Shown piece by piece: positions 34,778-44,574 of a stretch of 64,000 nt of DNA. The translations under genes and the position numbers were made by a program. Source of the DNA: QIJE01 sp048541835 (GTDB lineage: Bacteria > SZUA-79 > Acidulodesulfobacterales > Acidulodesulfobacteraceae); the NCBI RefSeq assembly GCF_048541835.1, contig NZ_JBLEOY010000002.1, positions 496,001 to 560,000 of the forward strand, in the 5' to 3' direction. The notes beneath the pieces are model-generated. The model was not told where the DNA came from. It saw only the letters and a program-made list of their open reading frames with translations, and ran no database searches. Each line of letters starts with the position of its first letter. Position 1 is the stretch's first letter.

Positions 34778-35263
34778 ATGAATATTTTAGCAAAGATATT
34801 TTTTACTATTTTAATTTATTTATTTGTCGAAATTTATGTCTTCGTGGAGGTATCTATGAAGATAGGGTTTTTTTTCGCCGCTATCTTATTAATATTTTTT
34901 AGCATGGTAGGATATATGATTGCAAAAAAGATAAAGAGCACTTCCTTCCAAGATGCTCTTATTGATTATTCCAACGGCAGACCTACCGGCAAGAATTTAA
35001 TCAGGTCGGCAAGTTTTTTCGTATCCGGAATTTTGTTTCTCATGCCCGGATTTGTTACGGATTTTATTGCTATATTTTTTTTAATTCCGTTCTTAAATTA
35101 TTATCTTATATATATAATATTGAAATATTTAAAGAACAAGTTCTCCGGCCATTTTACCTATAATACATATCAAAGCCACAATGAAAACGAAAGTTATGAT
35201 GTTAAGGATAAAACATTCACTTTCATTTCATTACCTTTCAATGATAAGAAGAAGGAAAAATAA
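34778..35263 (+). CDS. fxsA: FxsA-family membrane protein
   Basis: A small inner-membrane protein, 161 residues, with four hydrophobic helices (FFTILIYLFVEIYVFVEV, IGFFFAAILLIFFSMVGYM, ASFFVSGILFLMPGFVTDF, and FFLIPFLNYYLIYIIL). The RPTGKNLIR and LMPGFVTDFIA segments are FxsA hallmarks. In E. coli FxsA affects exclusion of phage T7 by F plasmids; the general role is not known. The ATG at 34778 is chosen since earlier codons do not match the family. Its stop overlaps the pyk start (TAATG). Confidence 0.85.
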   Translation: MNILAKIFFTILIYLFVEIYVFVEVSMKIGFFFAAILLIFFSMVGYMIAKKIKSTSFQDALIDYSNGRPTGKNLIRSASFFVSGILFLMPGFVTDFIAIFFLIPFLNYYLIYIILKYLKNKFSGHFTYNTYQSHNENESYDVKDKTFTFISLPFNDKKKEK

Positions 35264-36738
35264 TGCGTGTGTTGTTCGAAAGCAAAAAAGTAAAAATAGT
35301 TGCCACTTTAGGACCGGCAAGCGCAGATAAAACCACCATCAAGAATATTATAAAAAACGGCGCAAATGTCTTAAGATTAAATTTTTCTCATGGAGACCCT
35401 GTTTTTTTTGCCAAACTTATAAAAAATATAAGAGGGATATCTTTAGACGCAGGTATTTTGATTGACCTGCCCGGACCTAAAATTAGAACAGGCGGATTAT
35501 CGAAAGAAGAAATTTTTCTCAATAAAGGCGCTAAGATAATATTAACCGGAAAACACGTCGTATCCGACGGTAAAACGATATTTATAGATTATCCGTATCT
35601 CGGCAAAGATATAAAGCCGAATAGTTTGGTTTATATAGACGACGGAAAGATAAAGCTAAAAATTATAGACAAGATAAGTGAATATGAGCTTTTGTCAGAG
35701 GTTTTAACCCCCGGTACCCTTAAACCGGAAAAGGGTGTAAATTTCCCCGACGCAGTTTTAAGCATTCCTTCCGTTACCGAAAAAGACATGGAGTATTTGA
35801 GATTCGGAGCAGAGCATAACGTGGATATGTTTGCCGTTTCTTTCGTAAGGAGACCGGAGGATATAATATCGGTAAAAAATTTCTTAAAAGAAAACTATCC
35901 CGAAAAAGATTTTTTGATAATCGCAAAAATAGAAAAATTAGAAGCGGTAAGAAATGTGAAAAAAATAGCAGGGGTTGCCGATGCCCTTATGGTTGCAAGG
36001 GGTGACCTGGGAGTAGAGGCTCCGGTAGAAAATATACCCATTGAGCAAAAAAATATAATATCGGTTGCCGGTTTTTATAAAAAACCGGTTGTAACGGCAA
36101 CGCAGATGCTTCTATCTATGGTTGAAAACGAATCTCCGACAAGGGCGGAGGTCACGGATGTTTCTAATGCTATTTTTGACGGGACGGATTCCGTAATGCT
36201 ATCCGAAGAAACCGCTATCGGCAAACACCCTGTTTTGACCGTCCGTTATATGTCTAAAATAATAACGGCTACCGAAAACAGCGGTATTTTTAATAAGATT
36301 AATCGTGGTCTGAACAATCATTGCGGCAGCGACGGTAACGATAAAGACCGCAAAAGCATAGCAGATGTTTCATCTATAATCGCAAAAACGGCTGTTGCGG
36401 CTTCCAAACTCTTAGGCGGTTCCGTTATAGTGGCGATAACAAGGTCGGGTTATACGGCTAATTTAATATCGTCCTTAAAGCCCTATGCGCCCATTTTGGC
36501 TGTAGTTCCCAATGAGAGAGTCAAGAGAAAGCTATCTTTAAATTACGGGGTCACATGTATAGTCATGGAGGGCATAGCAGACGAAACCATTAATTTAAAA
36601 GACGTAATTAATTTGACTAAAAACAGGTTTGCAAATATCGGAAAAAATAAATCTCCGAATTATGCAATACTGACCGGCGGAGTGCCTATCGGCGAACCGG
36701 GTTCTACTGATTTTATAAAAATAATTAAAATAAAATAG
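35263..36738 (+). CDS. pyk: Pyruvate kinase
   Basis: Converts phosphoenolpyruvate and ADP to pyruvate and ATP, the last step of glycolysis. The 491-residue protein has VKIVATLGPAS at the start, NVLRLNFSHG, the B-domain, and the catalytic IAKIEKLEAVRN with its Lys. MVARGDLGVEAP and TATQMLLSMVENESPTRAEV, written here only in part as TATQMLLSM, complete the active site. The C-terminal allosteric domain is present. Start ATG overlaps the fxsA stop by one base, implying coupled translation. Confidence 0.96.
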   Translation: MRVLFESKKVKIVATLGPASADKTTIKNIIKNGANVLRLNFSHGDPVFFAKLIKNIRGISLDAGILIDLPGPKIRTGGLSKEEIFLNKGAKIILTGKHVVSDGKTIFIDYPYLGKDIKPNSLVYIDDGKIKLKIIDKISEYELLSEVLTPGTLKPEKGVNFPDAVLSIPSVTEKDMEYLRFGAEHNVDMFAVSFVRRPEDIISVKNFLKENYPEKDFLIIAKIEKLEAVRNVKKIAGVADALMVARGDLGVEAPVENIPIEQKNIISVAGFYKKPVVTATQMLLSMVENESPTRAEVTDVSNAIFDGTDSVMLSEETAIGKHPVLTVRYMSKIITATENSGIFNKINRGLNNHCGSDGNDKDRKSIADVSSIIAKTAVAASKLLGGSVIVAITRSGYTANLISSLKPYAPILAVVPNERVKRKLSLNYGVTCIVMEGIADETINLKDVINLTKNRFANIGKNKSPNYAILTGGVPIGEPGSTDFIKIIKIK

Positions 36739-36761
36739 CCGTGCGGTAGGGGGTATAGATA

Positions 36762-37997
36762 GTGAAAAAGTCAATTTTTATCGGAAGACAGCCTATCATA
36801 AGCGGCGACAAGAGTATATTCGGTTATGAGGTTTTGTTTAGAAAAACCGCTGAAAATTTTGCTGATATAAAGGTATCCGATAATTTGAGTGCTACCGCAA
36901 ATGTGTTAGAAAATATATATGATATCGGCATCAAAACATTAATGGGCGAAAAGCCTGCATTCATTAATATAATCCCGGATGTTTTAGAAAAAGGCATGAT
37001 TCAATTATTACCTAAGGATAAGATCGTTTTAGAAATATTAGAGACGAGCAGAATAGACGACAATGCCGTTTCTATCATAAAAGAGTTTAAAGACGAGGGT
37101 TTCGGTATCTCCTTAGACGATTTTGTTTACAGCGAGGCGTGGGAGCCGCTTCTTAGGCTGTCCGATTACGTAAAATTAGATGTTTTGCAGTATTCTAAGG
37201 CGGAAATAAAGGAAGTGCTTTTATTATTCAAGGATTACGGAATAAAATTTATAGCCGAAAAGGTCGAAAGATTTGAAGATTTTCAATTTTACAAGGATCT
37301 CGGTTTCAATCTATTTCAGGGCTATTTTTTTCAAAAACCCACGGTGCTTTCATCCTCGACTTTAGACCCGGATTATATGATGTTGATTGATATATTCAAT
37401 GCTTTTCAGTCTAATAGAAACATAAAAGAGATAGAAGCATTATTTAAAATGACGCCCGAGCTCATTTATAGATTGCTTACGCTCATTAACTCCGTGGCTT
37501 ACGAATTTATAGTAAGAATATCTTCCGTTAAACAGGCTATTGCGCTTTTAGGATATGATAATATTTCTCGATGGATACTCACCATAATCCTTGCTTCCAA
37601 AAAAAGCGATTTCAGATCTGATCCCTTATTGGAAAGTGCCGTGATTAAAGGGAAGATGATGGAAGATATATGCGAAAAATATATAGACAAAGACCTTTCC
37701 GACAAGGCTTTTCTGATGGGAATGCTCTCCCTGGTCAATGTTGCTCTGGGAATATCACTGGAAGATTTACTTGATAAAATAAACATTGATACAATAATTT
37801 ATGAGGCATTAATAGAACATAAGGGTAAACTTGGGGATTTAGTCGAATTTATGGAAAAATATGGTGAAAACGACTATGTTTCGGCCAATGTTATTCTGAA
37901 AAAAATTAATCCTTCCGCTTTGATTTCCGATATTTTTGAAATAGATACCGTCGCTTTGATGTATCTTGAGAACGTTAAAAAAACAAAGATGCTCTAA
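36762..37997 (+). CDS. EAL-like/HDOD signalling protein (YuxH family)
   Basis: A 411-residue protein with a degenerate EAL domain followed by an HDOD domain. The EAL part opens with FIGRQPIISGDKSIFGYEVL, where EVL replaces EAL, and has LEILETSRID and GISLDDFVYS later, so c-di-GMP hydrolysis is doubtful. The HDOD part (MTPELIYRLLTLINS, VKQAIALLGYDNISRWIL) is typical. Such proteins are usually adaptors in motility or virulence signalling. A GTG start follows AGGGGG. It is the only c-di-GMP-related gene besides the GGDEF protein at 27133. Confidence 0.85.
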   Translation: MKKSIFIGRQPIISGDKSIFGYEVLFRKTAENFADIKVSDNLSATANVLENIYDIGIKTLMGEKPAFINIIPDVLEKGMIQLLPKDKIVLEILETSRIDDNAVSIIKEFKDEGFGISLDDFVYSEAWEPLLRLSDYVKLDVLQYSKAEIKEVLLLFKDYGIKFIAEKVERFEDFQFYKDLGFNLFQGYFFQKPTVLSSSTLDPDYMMLIDIFNAFQSNRNIKEIEALFKMTPELIYRLLTLINSVAYEFIVRISSVKQAIALLGYDNISRWILTIILASKKSDFRSDPLLESAVIKGKMMEDICEKYIDKDLSDKAFLMGMLSLVNVALGISLEDLLDKINIDTIIYEALIEHKGKLGDLVEFMEKYGENDYVSANVILKKINPSALISDIFEIDTVALMYLENVKKTKML

Positions 37998-38089
37998 AAG
38001 AGGGATTATTTACCGTTTTTATCGCTTTGTTTATTGCACTTGAATAATTAACATTCTAATGTTATATTATTATGTAAATAAAAGTTGAA

Positions 38090-38184
38090 GGAGAGATGGC
38101 CGAGCTGGTCGAAGGCGTTCGCCTGCTAAGCGAATGTATGTCCTAAAAGATGTACCGAGGGTTCGAATCCCTCTCTCTCCGCCA
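38090..38184 (+). tRNA. tRNA-Ser (anticodon GCT)
   Basis: Class II tRNA with a long variable arm. Acceptor GGAGAGA pairs with TCTCTCC. The anticodon arm TTCGC-CTGCTAA-GCGAA reads GCT. The T-arm has GGGTTCGAATCCC, discriminator G, then CCA at 38182-38184. Confidence 0.97.
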
Positions 38185-38670
38185 GTTCATAATCTCAGCG
38201 TTTTTGGAAAGATTTGTTTCTTCCTGTTACAGTGGCGGCAGGCTCATCATGCACAACGCGCATGGCAACTTTAAACTTCTGAGTACGATAGGAACAAGTG
38301 GTAATTCTGTTGGTGTATTTCCGCTCGTCTCCGCTAAGCTACGGCGAACCAGAGAAGCGTGAAAACACTATAATTTGAATCGCAAAAAGGAAAGGAATTT
38401 TTGCCCTTTTGCTTCCACGCTCGCCTTACGAACGCAACGACAGAGATTTTTAGATAAAACTGTTGAGTAAAAATATCATTCACGTTATCATATAAATGAA
38501 AGGTAATAATACCTTACACACTAATGCTATCATACTTTCTTTGGAAACTATGAAAAGTCAAAATAATAATTGTGTGAATATTAGGTATAAAATAAAGAAA
38601 ATCCGAGCAAAAAAAGCGGATCTTCCCTGCACAACACTAACAAACATTTACAATTTATTAAAATAAACTT
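38185..38670. other. Gene-free interval between tRNA-Ser and the DpnII-like system
   Basis: Nearly 490 bp with no credible gene. Base composition is more balanced than in the surroundings up to about 38450, which suggests foreign or decayed DNA downstream of the tRNA, a common entry point for islands. I found no integrase fragment and no second copy of the tRNA 3' end here. Confidence 0.4.
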
Positions 38671-39513
38671 ATGCGAAAACCATATTACAAAAAACCGAAT
38701 TTTACCTTGTATCAAGCAGATACTCCGGAATTTCTAAAAGAAGTTCCGGAAAATTCTGTTGATATGATTTTTGCCGACCCCCCATATTTTTTATCCAGTG
38801 GATCTTTTAGTTGCCAAAACGGAAAGATGGTCAGTGTAAAAAAAGGCAATTGGGATTTGAGCAACGGGACAAAAAAGAATTTTGAATTTCATAATGAATG
38901 GATCAAAGGGTGTCGGCGAGTTTTGAAACCAAACGGCACAATTTGGATAAGCGGAACTTACCACTCAATTTATCAGTGTGGCTTTGCCTTGGAAATAAAT
39001 GAGTTTCATTTTCTTAATGATATAATTTGGTTCAAACCAAATGCATCGCCAAATTTAAGTTGTCGCTTTTTTACTGCAAGCCACGAAACTTTGATTTGGG
39101 CGAGAAAGGAAAAGAAAGAAAAACATACTTTCAATTATAAGACTATGGTTGATTGGGAAAATAACTACCGAAAAGAAATTAAATGTAAGCATTGTGGCGA
39201 AAAAGATTATCATGAGATCTTGCACGAGAAAGGAAAACAAATGCGCAGCGTTTGGGCGATAAACACACCACAAAGAGTTGAAAAAACTTTCGGTAAGCAT
39301 CCAACACAAAAATCAGCAGAATTATTAAAAAGAGTCGTTTTAGCAAGCACAAACGAAGGCGATGTAATTCTCGATCCATTTACGGGAAGCTCGACAACAG
39401 GATTGGCGGCATATTTGTTTGGGCGAGAATTTATCGGGATAGATAATGAAAAAAAATATCTTGATTTATCAATCAATCGATTTGAAGAATTAGACGAAAA
39501 TATGAAAAAATAA
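38671..39513 (+). CDS. Beta-class DNA methyltransferase of a DpnII-like system (M.DpnA-like)
   Basis: A 280-residue site-specific adenine or cytosine-N4 methyltransferase. The catalytic DPPYFLSSGSFSC comes first (near residue 36) and the SAM-binding DPFTGSSTTGLAA near residue 232, the beta-class order. A CKHCG pair lies between. Its pairing with a DpnII-like nuclease 2 bp downstream indicates that it methylates GATC to protect the host. DpnII systems often carry two methyltransferases; only this DpnA-type one is present. Confidence 0.88.
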   Translation: MRKPYYKKPNFTLYQADTPEFLKEVPENSVDMIFADPPYFLSSGSFSCQNGKMVSVKKGNWDLSNGTKKNFEFHNEWIKGCRRVLKPNGTIWISGTYHSIYQCGFALEINEFHFLNDIIWFKPNASPNLSCRFFTASHETLIWARKEKKEKHTFNYKTMVDWENNYRKEIKCKHCGEKDYHEILHEKGKQMRSVWAINTPQRVEKTFGKHPTQKSAELLKRVVLASTNEGDVILDPFTGSSTTGLAAYLFGREFIGIDNEKKYLDLSINRFEELDENMKK

Positions 39514-39515
39514 TT

Positions 39516-40436
39516 ATGAAAAACTTAAAATTTTACAAAACAGTGTTAAAGTGCGATACGGAAGATCAAGTTTTTAAATTTCTCATTTCAAACTTAAAAC
39601 CAAGCAATACAGAGTGGTCATATTTTGTGAATTGGGAAAAGGTTTTTGCTAATACAAAACAAATCGAGCTTGCCTTAATTATCTTTAACTATTTGATAGG
39701 TAAAGATAATTTTGATGACGAATTCAGATTTTTGCTCAAAGAAAATCCGAGCATTGCAAGAGTCATACCCGCTTTAGTAGTCAGGGATGGAAAGCATGCT
39801 GCAAAATTCAACATTCTGGTTGATTATAAAAACAAGAAACTTGCTTATGAAAATTATGATTTTTCCAAAAAAGATATTTCTGATGAGGATATAGAAAAAT
39901 ATTTGCGATTTGTAAAAGGAACAAAGTTGGATGCTTTATTCGCGAATAATAAAATAAAAAATCTTGTTGATTACATGATCGGCGTTGAAGCCGGGCTTGA
40001 TAGTAACGGACGAAAAAATCGCGGCGGTCACGTAATGGAAAATATCGTTGATGTATTTATCAAAGATATTTGCAAGAAAAATAAGTTTAGATACTTGAAA
40101 GAAGCCAATGCCGATAAAATCAAAAGTGAACTTGCTTATAACGTACCGATTGATAAGTCATCGCGACGTTATGATTTTGTAATTGATAACGGAAAAGAAT
40201 TGTTCATCATTGAAACTAATTTTTACGGTGGCGGTGGTTCAAAGTTAAAATCAACAGCGGGAGAATACCGTAATTTATCCGATGTCTTGAAAGATAAATT
40301 TAAGTTTTTTTGGATTACGGACGGTAACGGCTGGAAAACAACGACAAAGCCGTTACGAGAAACTTTTGATCACAACGATTATCTTTTCAATCTCACAATG
40401 CTTGAAAAAGGTATTTTGGAATTTTTATTGAAATAA
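39516..40436 (+). CDS. DpnII/MboI-like type II restriction endonuclease
   Basis: The 306-residue protein resembles R.DpnII, which cuts unmethylated GATC. Recognisable stretches are LKPSNTEWSYFVNWEKVF, IPALVVRDGKHAAKF, GRKNRGGHVMENIV, and RRYDFVIDNGKELFIIETNF followed by GGGGSKLKSTAGEY. The Asp in YDFVI and the Glu in IIETN are the likely metal-binding PD-(D/E)XK residues. ITDGNGWKTT near the C-terminus is also conserved. The gene follows its methyltransferase by 2 bp. The specificity is inferred by family. Confidence 0.88.
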   Translation: MKNLKFYKTVLKCDTEDQVFKFLISNLKPSNTEWSYFVNWEKVFANTKQIELALIIFNYLIGKDNFDDEFRFLLKENPSIARVIPALVVRDGKHAAKFNILVDYKNKKLAYENYDFSKKDISDEDIEKYLRFVKGTKLDALFANNKIKNLVDYMIGVEAGLDSNGRKNRGGHVMENIVDVFIKDICKKNKFRYLKEANADKIKSELAYNVPIDKSSRRYDFVIDNGKELFIIETNFYGGGGSKLKSTAGEYRNLSDVLKDKFKFFWITDGNGWKTTTKPLRETFDHNDYLFNLTMLEKGILEFLLK

Positions 40437-40582
40437 TAAAATTTTTTCAAGAGTAGTGTCTTCAATAAAAGCATAATTTAGAGTTCGAATTTAAAAGGGC
40501 ACGCTGGTCGATTTTTTCCTTTAAACCGGAATATGATTTAAACAATGAAAAGAATTTGCAGGGCAGTCCGTCCTCCCGATAG

Positions 40583-43024
40583 TTAAAGCAAAAGAGTTTG
40601 TAATCTGTCTCTTAATCCAGAGTTTCTCTTCTCTTCCTTTGAGTTCATTGCAATACCGAAGGCTTTAAATGTTCCGAAAATAATCACATTTTTTTTACCG
40701 CGAGTAATGGCCGTGTATAGTAAATTTTTCTTTAGCATCAGATAATGCGTCTGATGAAACAAAACTATTACATTATTAAACTCGCTGCCCTGAGCCTTAT
40801 GAATTGAAAGGGCATATGACAGCATTATATTTTCGTAAACATCTAAAAAATTGTATTTTATTATTTTTTTGGCATCGTTTGACACAATCTCGTTGAATGT
40901 TCCTGAAAAATCTACCGATAAGGTTTTTTCCGTATGGTCTATATTGTAAATGTATCCCGCATCACCGTTAAACACATCCAAGTTGTAATTATTTCTTCTC
41001 TGAATCACTCTGTCGTGAAGTCTAAATTGCGTTCCGTTGCAGATAAAAATTCCGCCGGCAGATTCTGCGGTATCGTTAGCCGGCATACCTGACGGATTAA
41101 ATATATCCTGCAATATATTATTTAAATTATTATAACCGAGTTCGCCCCTTCTCATGGGAGTCAGAACCTGAATGTCATCAAAAGCTTTGGGTTCGACCGG
41201 ACCATCATCTTGCCTGCTTATTCCTTTAGTTCTCTTATCCCTTACTTTTTTAACGAACAGGATGAAATCGTTTAATAGCTCGCTTTTACCGGTTACAGCC
41301 GTGTCGTAGCCTTTCCTGTACTTAATAGTGAATTCTTTTTTGCCTTCCCCCGTTTTGTCGGTAATAAACCTCTTATTATTTAACAGATTGTGGGCGTTTA
41401 AATTTATTAAGCCGCCCTCATTTTGCCTGAATACTTTAGTTAGAAACGTAACCGGAAAAAATGCATCCGGATATATTAAATCTTTTAAAACATCGCCGGG
41501 ACTGACGGACGGAATTTGGTTGGCGTCTCCCACTAAAACTAGAGTAGCGCCGTCTTTCACGGCCTTTAACAGTTTATAGAAGATAATCACGTCTGTCATG
41601 CTCATTTCGTCTATCACTATAAGATCGTGCGGCAATCTGTTGTTTTCGTTATAAGTAAAAAAAGATTCATTAGTCTGTCTATCATATTGCGCTTTTAAAA
41701 GCCTGTGTATAGTCGATATATCAAGATTATTTTTATAGGGTTCGTTTTTATTTTTGTTGTTTGCATTTATAATATCCGAGAGCCTTTGTGCCGCTTTCCC
41801 TGATAATGAAGTCAAGGCCGTCCTCTTTCCGTCGAATAAACCCGTAATAGTTTTTATTATCGTAGATTTTCCGGTTCCGGGGCCTCCCGATATTATGGAT
41901 ATTTTATGCCTTAAGGCATTCAATGCGGCAGTCTTTTGTTCTTCGGTAAGAGACATTTTATTTTCCTGTGAATCAATAAACTTTTTGAGCTCTTCAACCG
42001 GCTGAATTCTATCAAAATCGTTCTCTGCCGTTAGCCTCTTCAACTCTTTCGCTATGCCTATCTCGGAGTAATAATAAATCGGAGGGTATATCCTTAGAAG
42101 ATTTATTGCATTGCTTTTAACATCGTTTAAATTGGACACGGCGTCGTTCTCTATATTACCGCCTGAAACAGATATATCTTTATTATCGGTTAATATCTTT
42201 TTTTCCCTGATTAAATCGTTTAAATAACCCTTCAGTTCGGATTCATCCACGTCTACGTCTTCTATTACGTCCTTAAGTCCGTCTTTAATATGCCTATAAT
42301 AGACATAGCAATTTCCGGAATTTTCGCAAATTTGGTTAATGATATACTTTACGGCTTCTTTAATTCTATTGGGGTCATTTTTTTTGATTCCAAGTTTTTC
42401 AGCCATTATATCGGCTTTTTTAAAACCGATACCCTTGATTTCAGTGAATAGAAACGGATTTTCTTCGGCTATCGCAACAGCCTTGTCTTTGAACTGGTTA
42501 TAAACGGCTTTAATCTGATAGTCACTAAATTGATATGGCTTAAAAAACATTACGGCCTTCCTTAGACCGTAGCTTTCTTTGAGTCCGTCAAGAATGGTGG
42601 AAAGTTTGACCGAGCCTATCCCGCTCACCTCTTTGAGTTTTTCAGGTTCATTATCTATTACGTCCAGCGTTTTTTCTTTAAATTTTTCATAAATTTGTTT
42701 TGCCGTAAACTTTCCGATTCCCTTAAAAATATTAGAAGATAAATAATTTATTATTGCCGATTCAGTATTTGACAACGATATTTCATAGCGGTTGAAGTTA
42801 AATTGATACCCGTATTTTTTGTGATGGATAAATTCTCCCGTCAGTTTTACCTTTGAATCGGAAAGGGGTTTTTCGAAAAAAATGCCGGATGCGGTTATAA
42901 ATCTGTCGTTTGACAATATATTCAGGATGGTAAATCCGTTTTCGGCGTTTTGGAATATAACCCTTTTTATAACCCCGGAAATCGTTTTGGTTGTTTTCGC
43001 CGTCCCGTTTTTAATGTTGTCCAT
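40583..43024 (-). CDS. recD2: RecD2-type ATP-dependent DNA helicase
   Basis: A 5'-3' SF1B helicase of 813 residues. The N-terminal part begins ISGVIKRVIFQNAENGFTIL, typical of stand-alone RecD2, and continues with helix-hairpin-helix repeats (SNIFKGIGKFTAKQIYEKF, SGIGSVKLSTIL, IKGIGFKKADIMAEKLG). The motor has Walker A ISGGPGTGKSTII, DEMSM, and the C-terminal SIHKAQGSEFNNVIV. No recB or recC is nearby, as expected for RecD2, which works alone in replication repair. The 146 bp between it and the convergent restriction gene show nothing clear. Confidence 0.92.
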   Translation of the reverse strand: MDNIKNGTAKTTKTISGVIKRVIFQNAENGFTILNILSNDRFITASGIFFEKPLSDSKVKLTGEFIHHKKYGYQFNFNRYEISLSNTESAIINYLSSNIFKGIGKFTAKQIYEKFKEKTLDVIDNEPEKLKEVSGIGSVKLSTILDGLKESYGLRKAVMFFKPYQFSDYQIKAVYNQFKDKAVAIAEENPFLFTEIKGIGFKKADIMAEKLGIKKNDPNRIKEAVKYIINQICENSGNCYVYYRHIKDGLKDVIEDVDVDESELKGYLNDLIREKKILTDNKDISVSGGNIENDAVSNLNDVKSNAINLLRIYPPIYYYSEIGIAKELKRLTAENDFDRIQPVEELKKFIDSQENKMSLTEEQKTAALNALRHKISIISGGPGTGKSTIIKTITGLFDGKRTALTSLSGKAAQRLSDIINANNKNKNEPYKNNLDISTIHRLLKAQYDRQTNESFFTYNENNRLPHDLIVIDEMSMTDVIIFYKLLKAVKDGATLVLVGDANQIPSVSPGDVLKDLIYPDAFFPVTFLTKVFRQNEGGLINLNAHNLLNNKRFITDKTGEGKKEFTIKYRKGYDTAVTGKSELLNDFILFVKKVRDKRTKGISRQDDGPVEPKAFDDIQVLTPMRRGELGYNNLNNILQDIFNPSGMPANDTAESAGGIFICNGTQFRLHDRVIQRRNNYNLDVFNGDAGYIYNIDHTEKTLSVDFSGTFNEIVSNDAKKIIKYNFLDVYENIMLSYALSIHKAQGSEFNNVIVLFHQTHYLMLKKNLLYTAITRGKKNVIIFGTFKAFGIAMNSKEEKRNSGLRDRLQTLLL

Positions 43025-43115
43025 AATCTCTGCTAATTCAATTAATATATAGGGTATATTGCAGTATTATAGCACCAAACAAAATTAAATCGAAGCGGAT
43101 AAGGCGGAATATGTT

Positions 43116-44423
43116 TTAAAATAGAAATAGTCTCAAGTATAGACCGAGCAGGGTGATAAAAAGCACGGGTATAGTTATGATAAACCCGACTTTCAGGTAA
43201 TATCCCCAGCTAATTTTTATTCCCTTTTTTTCAAGAATATTGAGCCATAAAAGTGTCGCAAGGGAGCCTATCGGCGTTAATTTAGGACCCAAATCGCTCC
43301 CTATAACATTGGCATAAACCGCCGGTTTGAACATCGTCGGTTTAAGACCTGCCGAATGAATTGCGAGCGAGTTTATCATAACGGTAGGCATATTGTTCAT
43401 AATAGAAGATATAAATGCTGCCAAATATCCCATGTAAATCGTAAGAATGAAACCCCCAAAGCCGGCAAAATAAGCGATAGATTTTCCGAGCAAATATGTT
43501 AACCCCGCGTTTTTTAATCCGAAAACTACAAGATACATACCGAGGGAGAACACGACGATATTCCACGGGGCATTCTTAAAAACGGCTTTTACGTTGACTG
43601 CAGGGCTTCTAAGCGATAGGAAGATGAATATTACGGCAAAGCCGGCGGCAAAGACAGAAACCGGTAAACGTAAAAATTCGCTTAAAAAATAGCCCCCGAG
43701 AAGAAGCGCTAATATTAAAAAGGAGAGCTTGAAGAGGCGTATATCCTTAATCGCATCTTTAGGATTTTTTAATGATTTAACATCGTAACTTTTGGGGATA
43801 TCTTTTCTGAAAAAAAGGTATAAAAAGAGCATTGATGCGGCTATAGAAAATAAATCAGGCACGTACATATCCATAAAATAAGTGAAAAAACCTATATTAA
43901 AGTAGTCTGCCGAAACGATATTAACCAGATTGGAAATCTTAAACGGAATGCTTGCGGTATCGGCGATAAACCCGCCTGCCATGATGAACGGAAGCATATT
44001 TCTTCTATTAAACTTGAGGGCTTTCATTTTTTCATAAACTATGGGTGTTATTATAATTGCCGCTCCGTCATTGGCAAAAAATGCCGCAACTAAAGCGCCG
44101 AGAATAATTACGTAAACAAACATTTTCTTTCCGCTACCCCCGGCAAATCTTGCCATATGGAGGGCTGCCCATTCGAAAAAACCGATTTCGTCAAGTATGA
44201 TGGAAATTATAATAATAGCTACAAAAGTAAACGTAGCATCCCAGACTATGTCAAAGACCCTTACAATATCTTTAAGGGCTATTACGTTAAAAATGAAGGC
44301 TAAGACTGCTCCTATGACGGCACTGTATCCTATTCCTATGTTGTAAGGTTTTTTAACTATCAGGAAAAGGGTAAATAAGAATATTATAACGGAGGCAACG
44401 ATTAAATAACCTTGAAAATGCAT
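43116..44423 (-). CDS. ArsB/NhaD-type anion permease (probable arsenite exporter)
   Basis: An inner-membrane carrier of 435 residues with about 11 to 12 hydrophobic helices. Conserved features of the arsenite permease family are IILGALVAAFFANDGAAIII and, near the C-terminus, SSIMNNMPTVMINSLAI and VIGSDLGPKLTPIGSLATL. The substrate is probably arsenite but related NhaD-like proteins move other ions. There is no arsA or arsC nearby. A perfect palindromic operator lies just upstream (44446-44465), matching the site in front of the arsR-type gene at 55758. Confidence 0.88.
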   Translation of the reverse strand: MHFQGYLIVASVIIFLFTLFLIVKKPYNIGIGYSAVIGAVLAFIFNVIALKDIVRVFDIVWDATFTFVAIIIISIILDEIGFFEWAALHMARFAGGSGKKMFVYVIILGALVAAFFANDGAAIIITPIVYEKMKALKFNRRNMLPFIMAGGFIADTASIPFKISNLVNIVSADYFNIGFFTYFMDMYVPDLFSIAASMLFLYLFFRKDIPKSYDVKSLKNPKDAIKDIRLFKLSFLILALLLGGYFLSEFLRLPVSVFAAGFAVIFIFLSLRSPAVNVKAVFKNAPWNIVVFSLGMYLVVFGLKNAGLTYLLGKSIAYFAGFGGFILTIYMGYLAAFISSIMNNMPTVMINSLAIHSAGLKPTMFKPAVYANVIGSDLGPKLTPIGSLATLLWLNILEKKGIKISWGYYLKVGFIITIPVLFITLLGLYLRLFLF

Positions 44424-44445
44424 GATATCCTCATGTGTGATTATT

Positions 44446-44465
44446 ATATGAATATATATTCATAT
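44446..44465. promoter_or_regulatory. Perfect 20-bp palindromic operator upstream of arsB-like gene
   Basis: ATATGAATATATATTCATAT is its own reverse complement. It lies 23 bp before the arsB-like start, in the divergent gap shared with a cytochrome c gene. The half-sites ATATGAA/TTCATAT recur at 56080-56094, upstream of an ArsR-family gene, and are typical of ArsR/SmtB operators. Confidence 0.7.
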
Positions 44466-44574
44466 TTTATATTAGCATAAATATATCTCACGAGTCAATA
44501 ATATTTCCCTACGTATATCGGTAAATGTTATAATTTTTTATAAACTTAAATTTAAAATTTGAAGGGGAGATAAA

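Noticed and set aside
38150..38362. A 70-residue frame overlapping the end of tRNA-Ser
   Set aside because: It starts inside the tRNA and has no family likeness or ribosome site.
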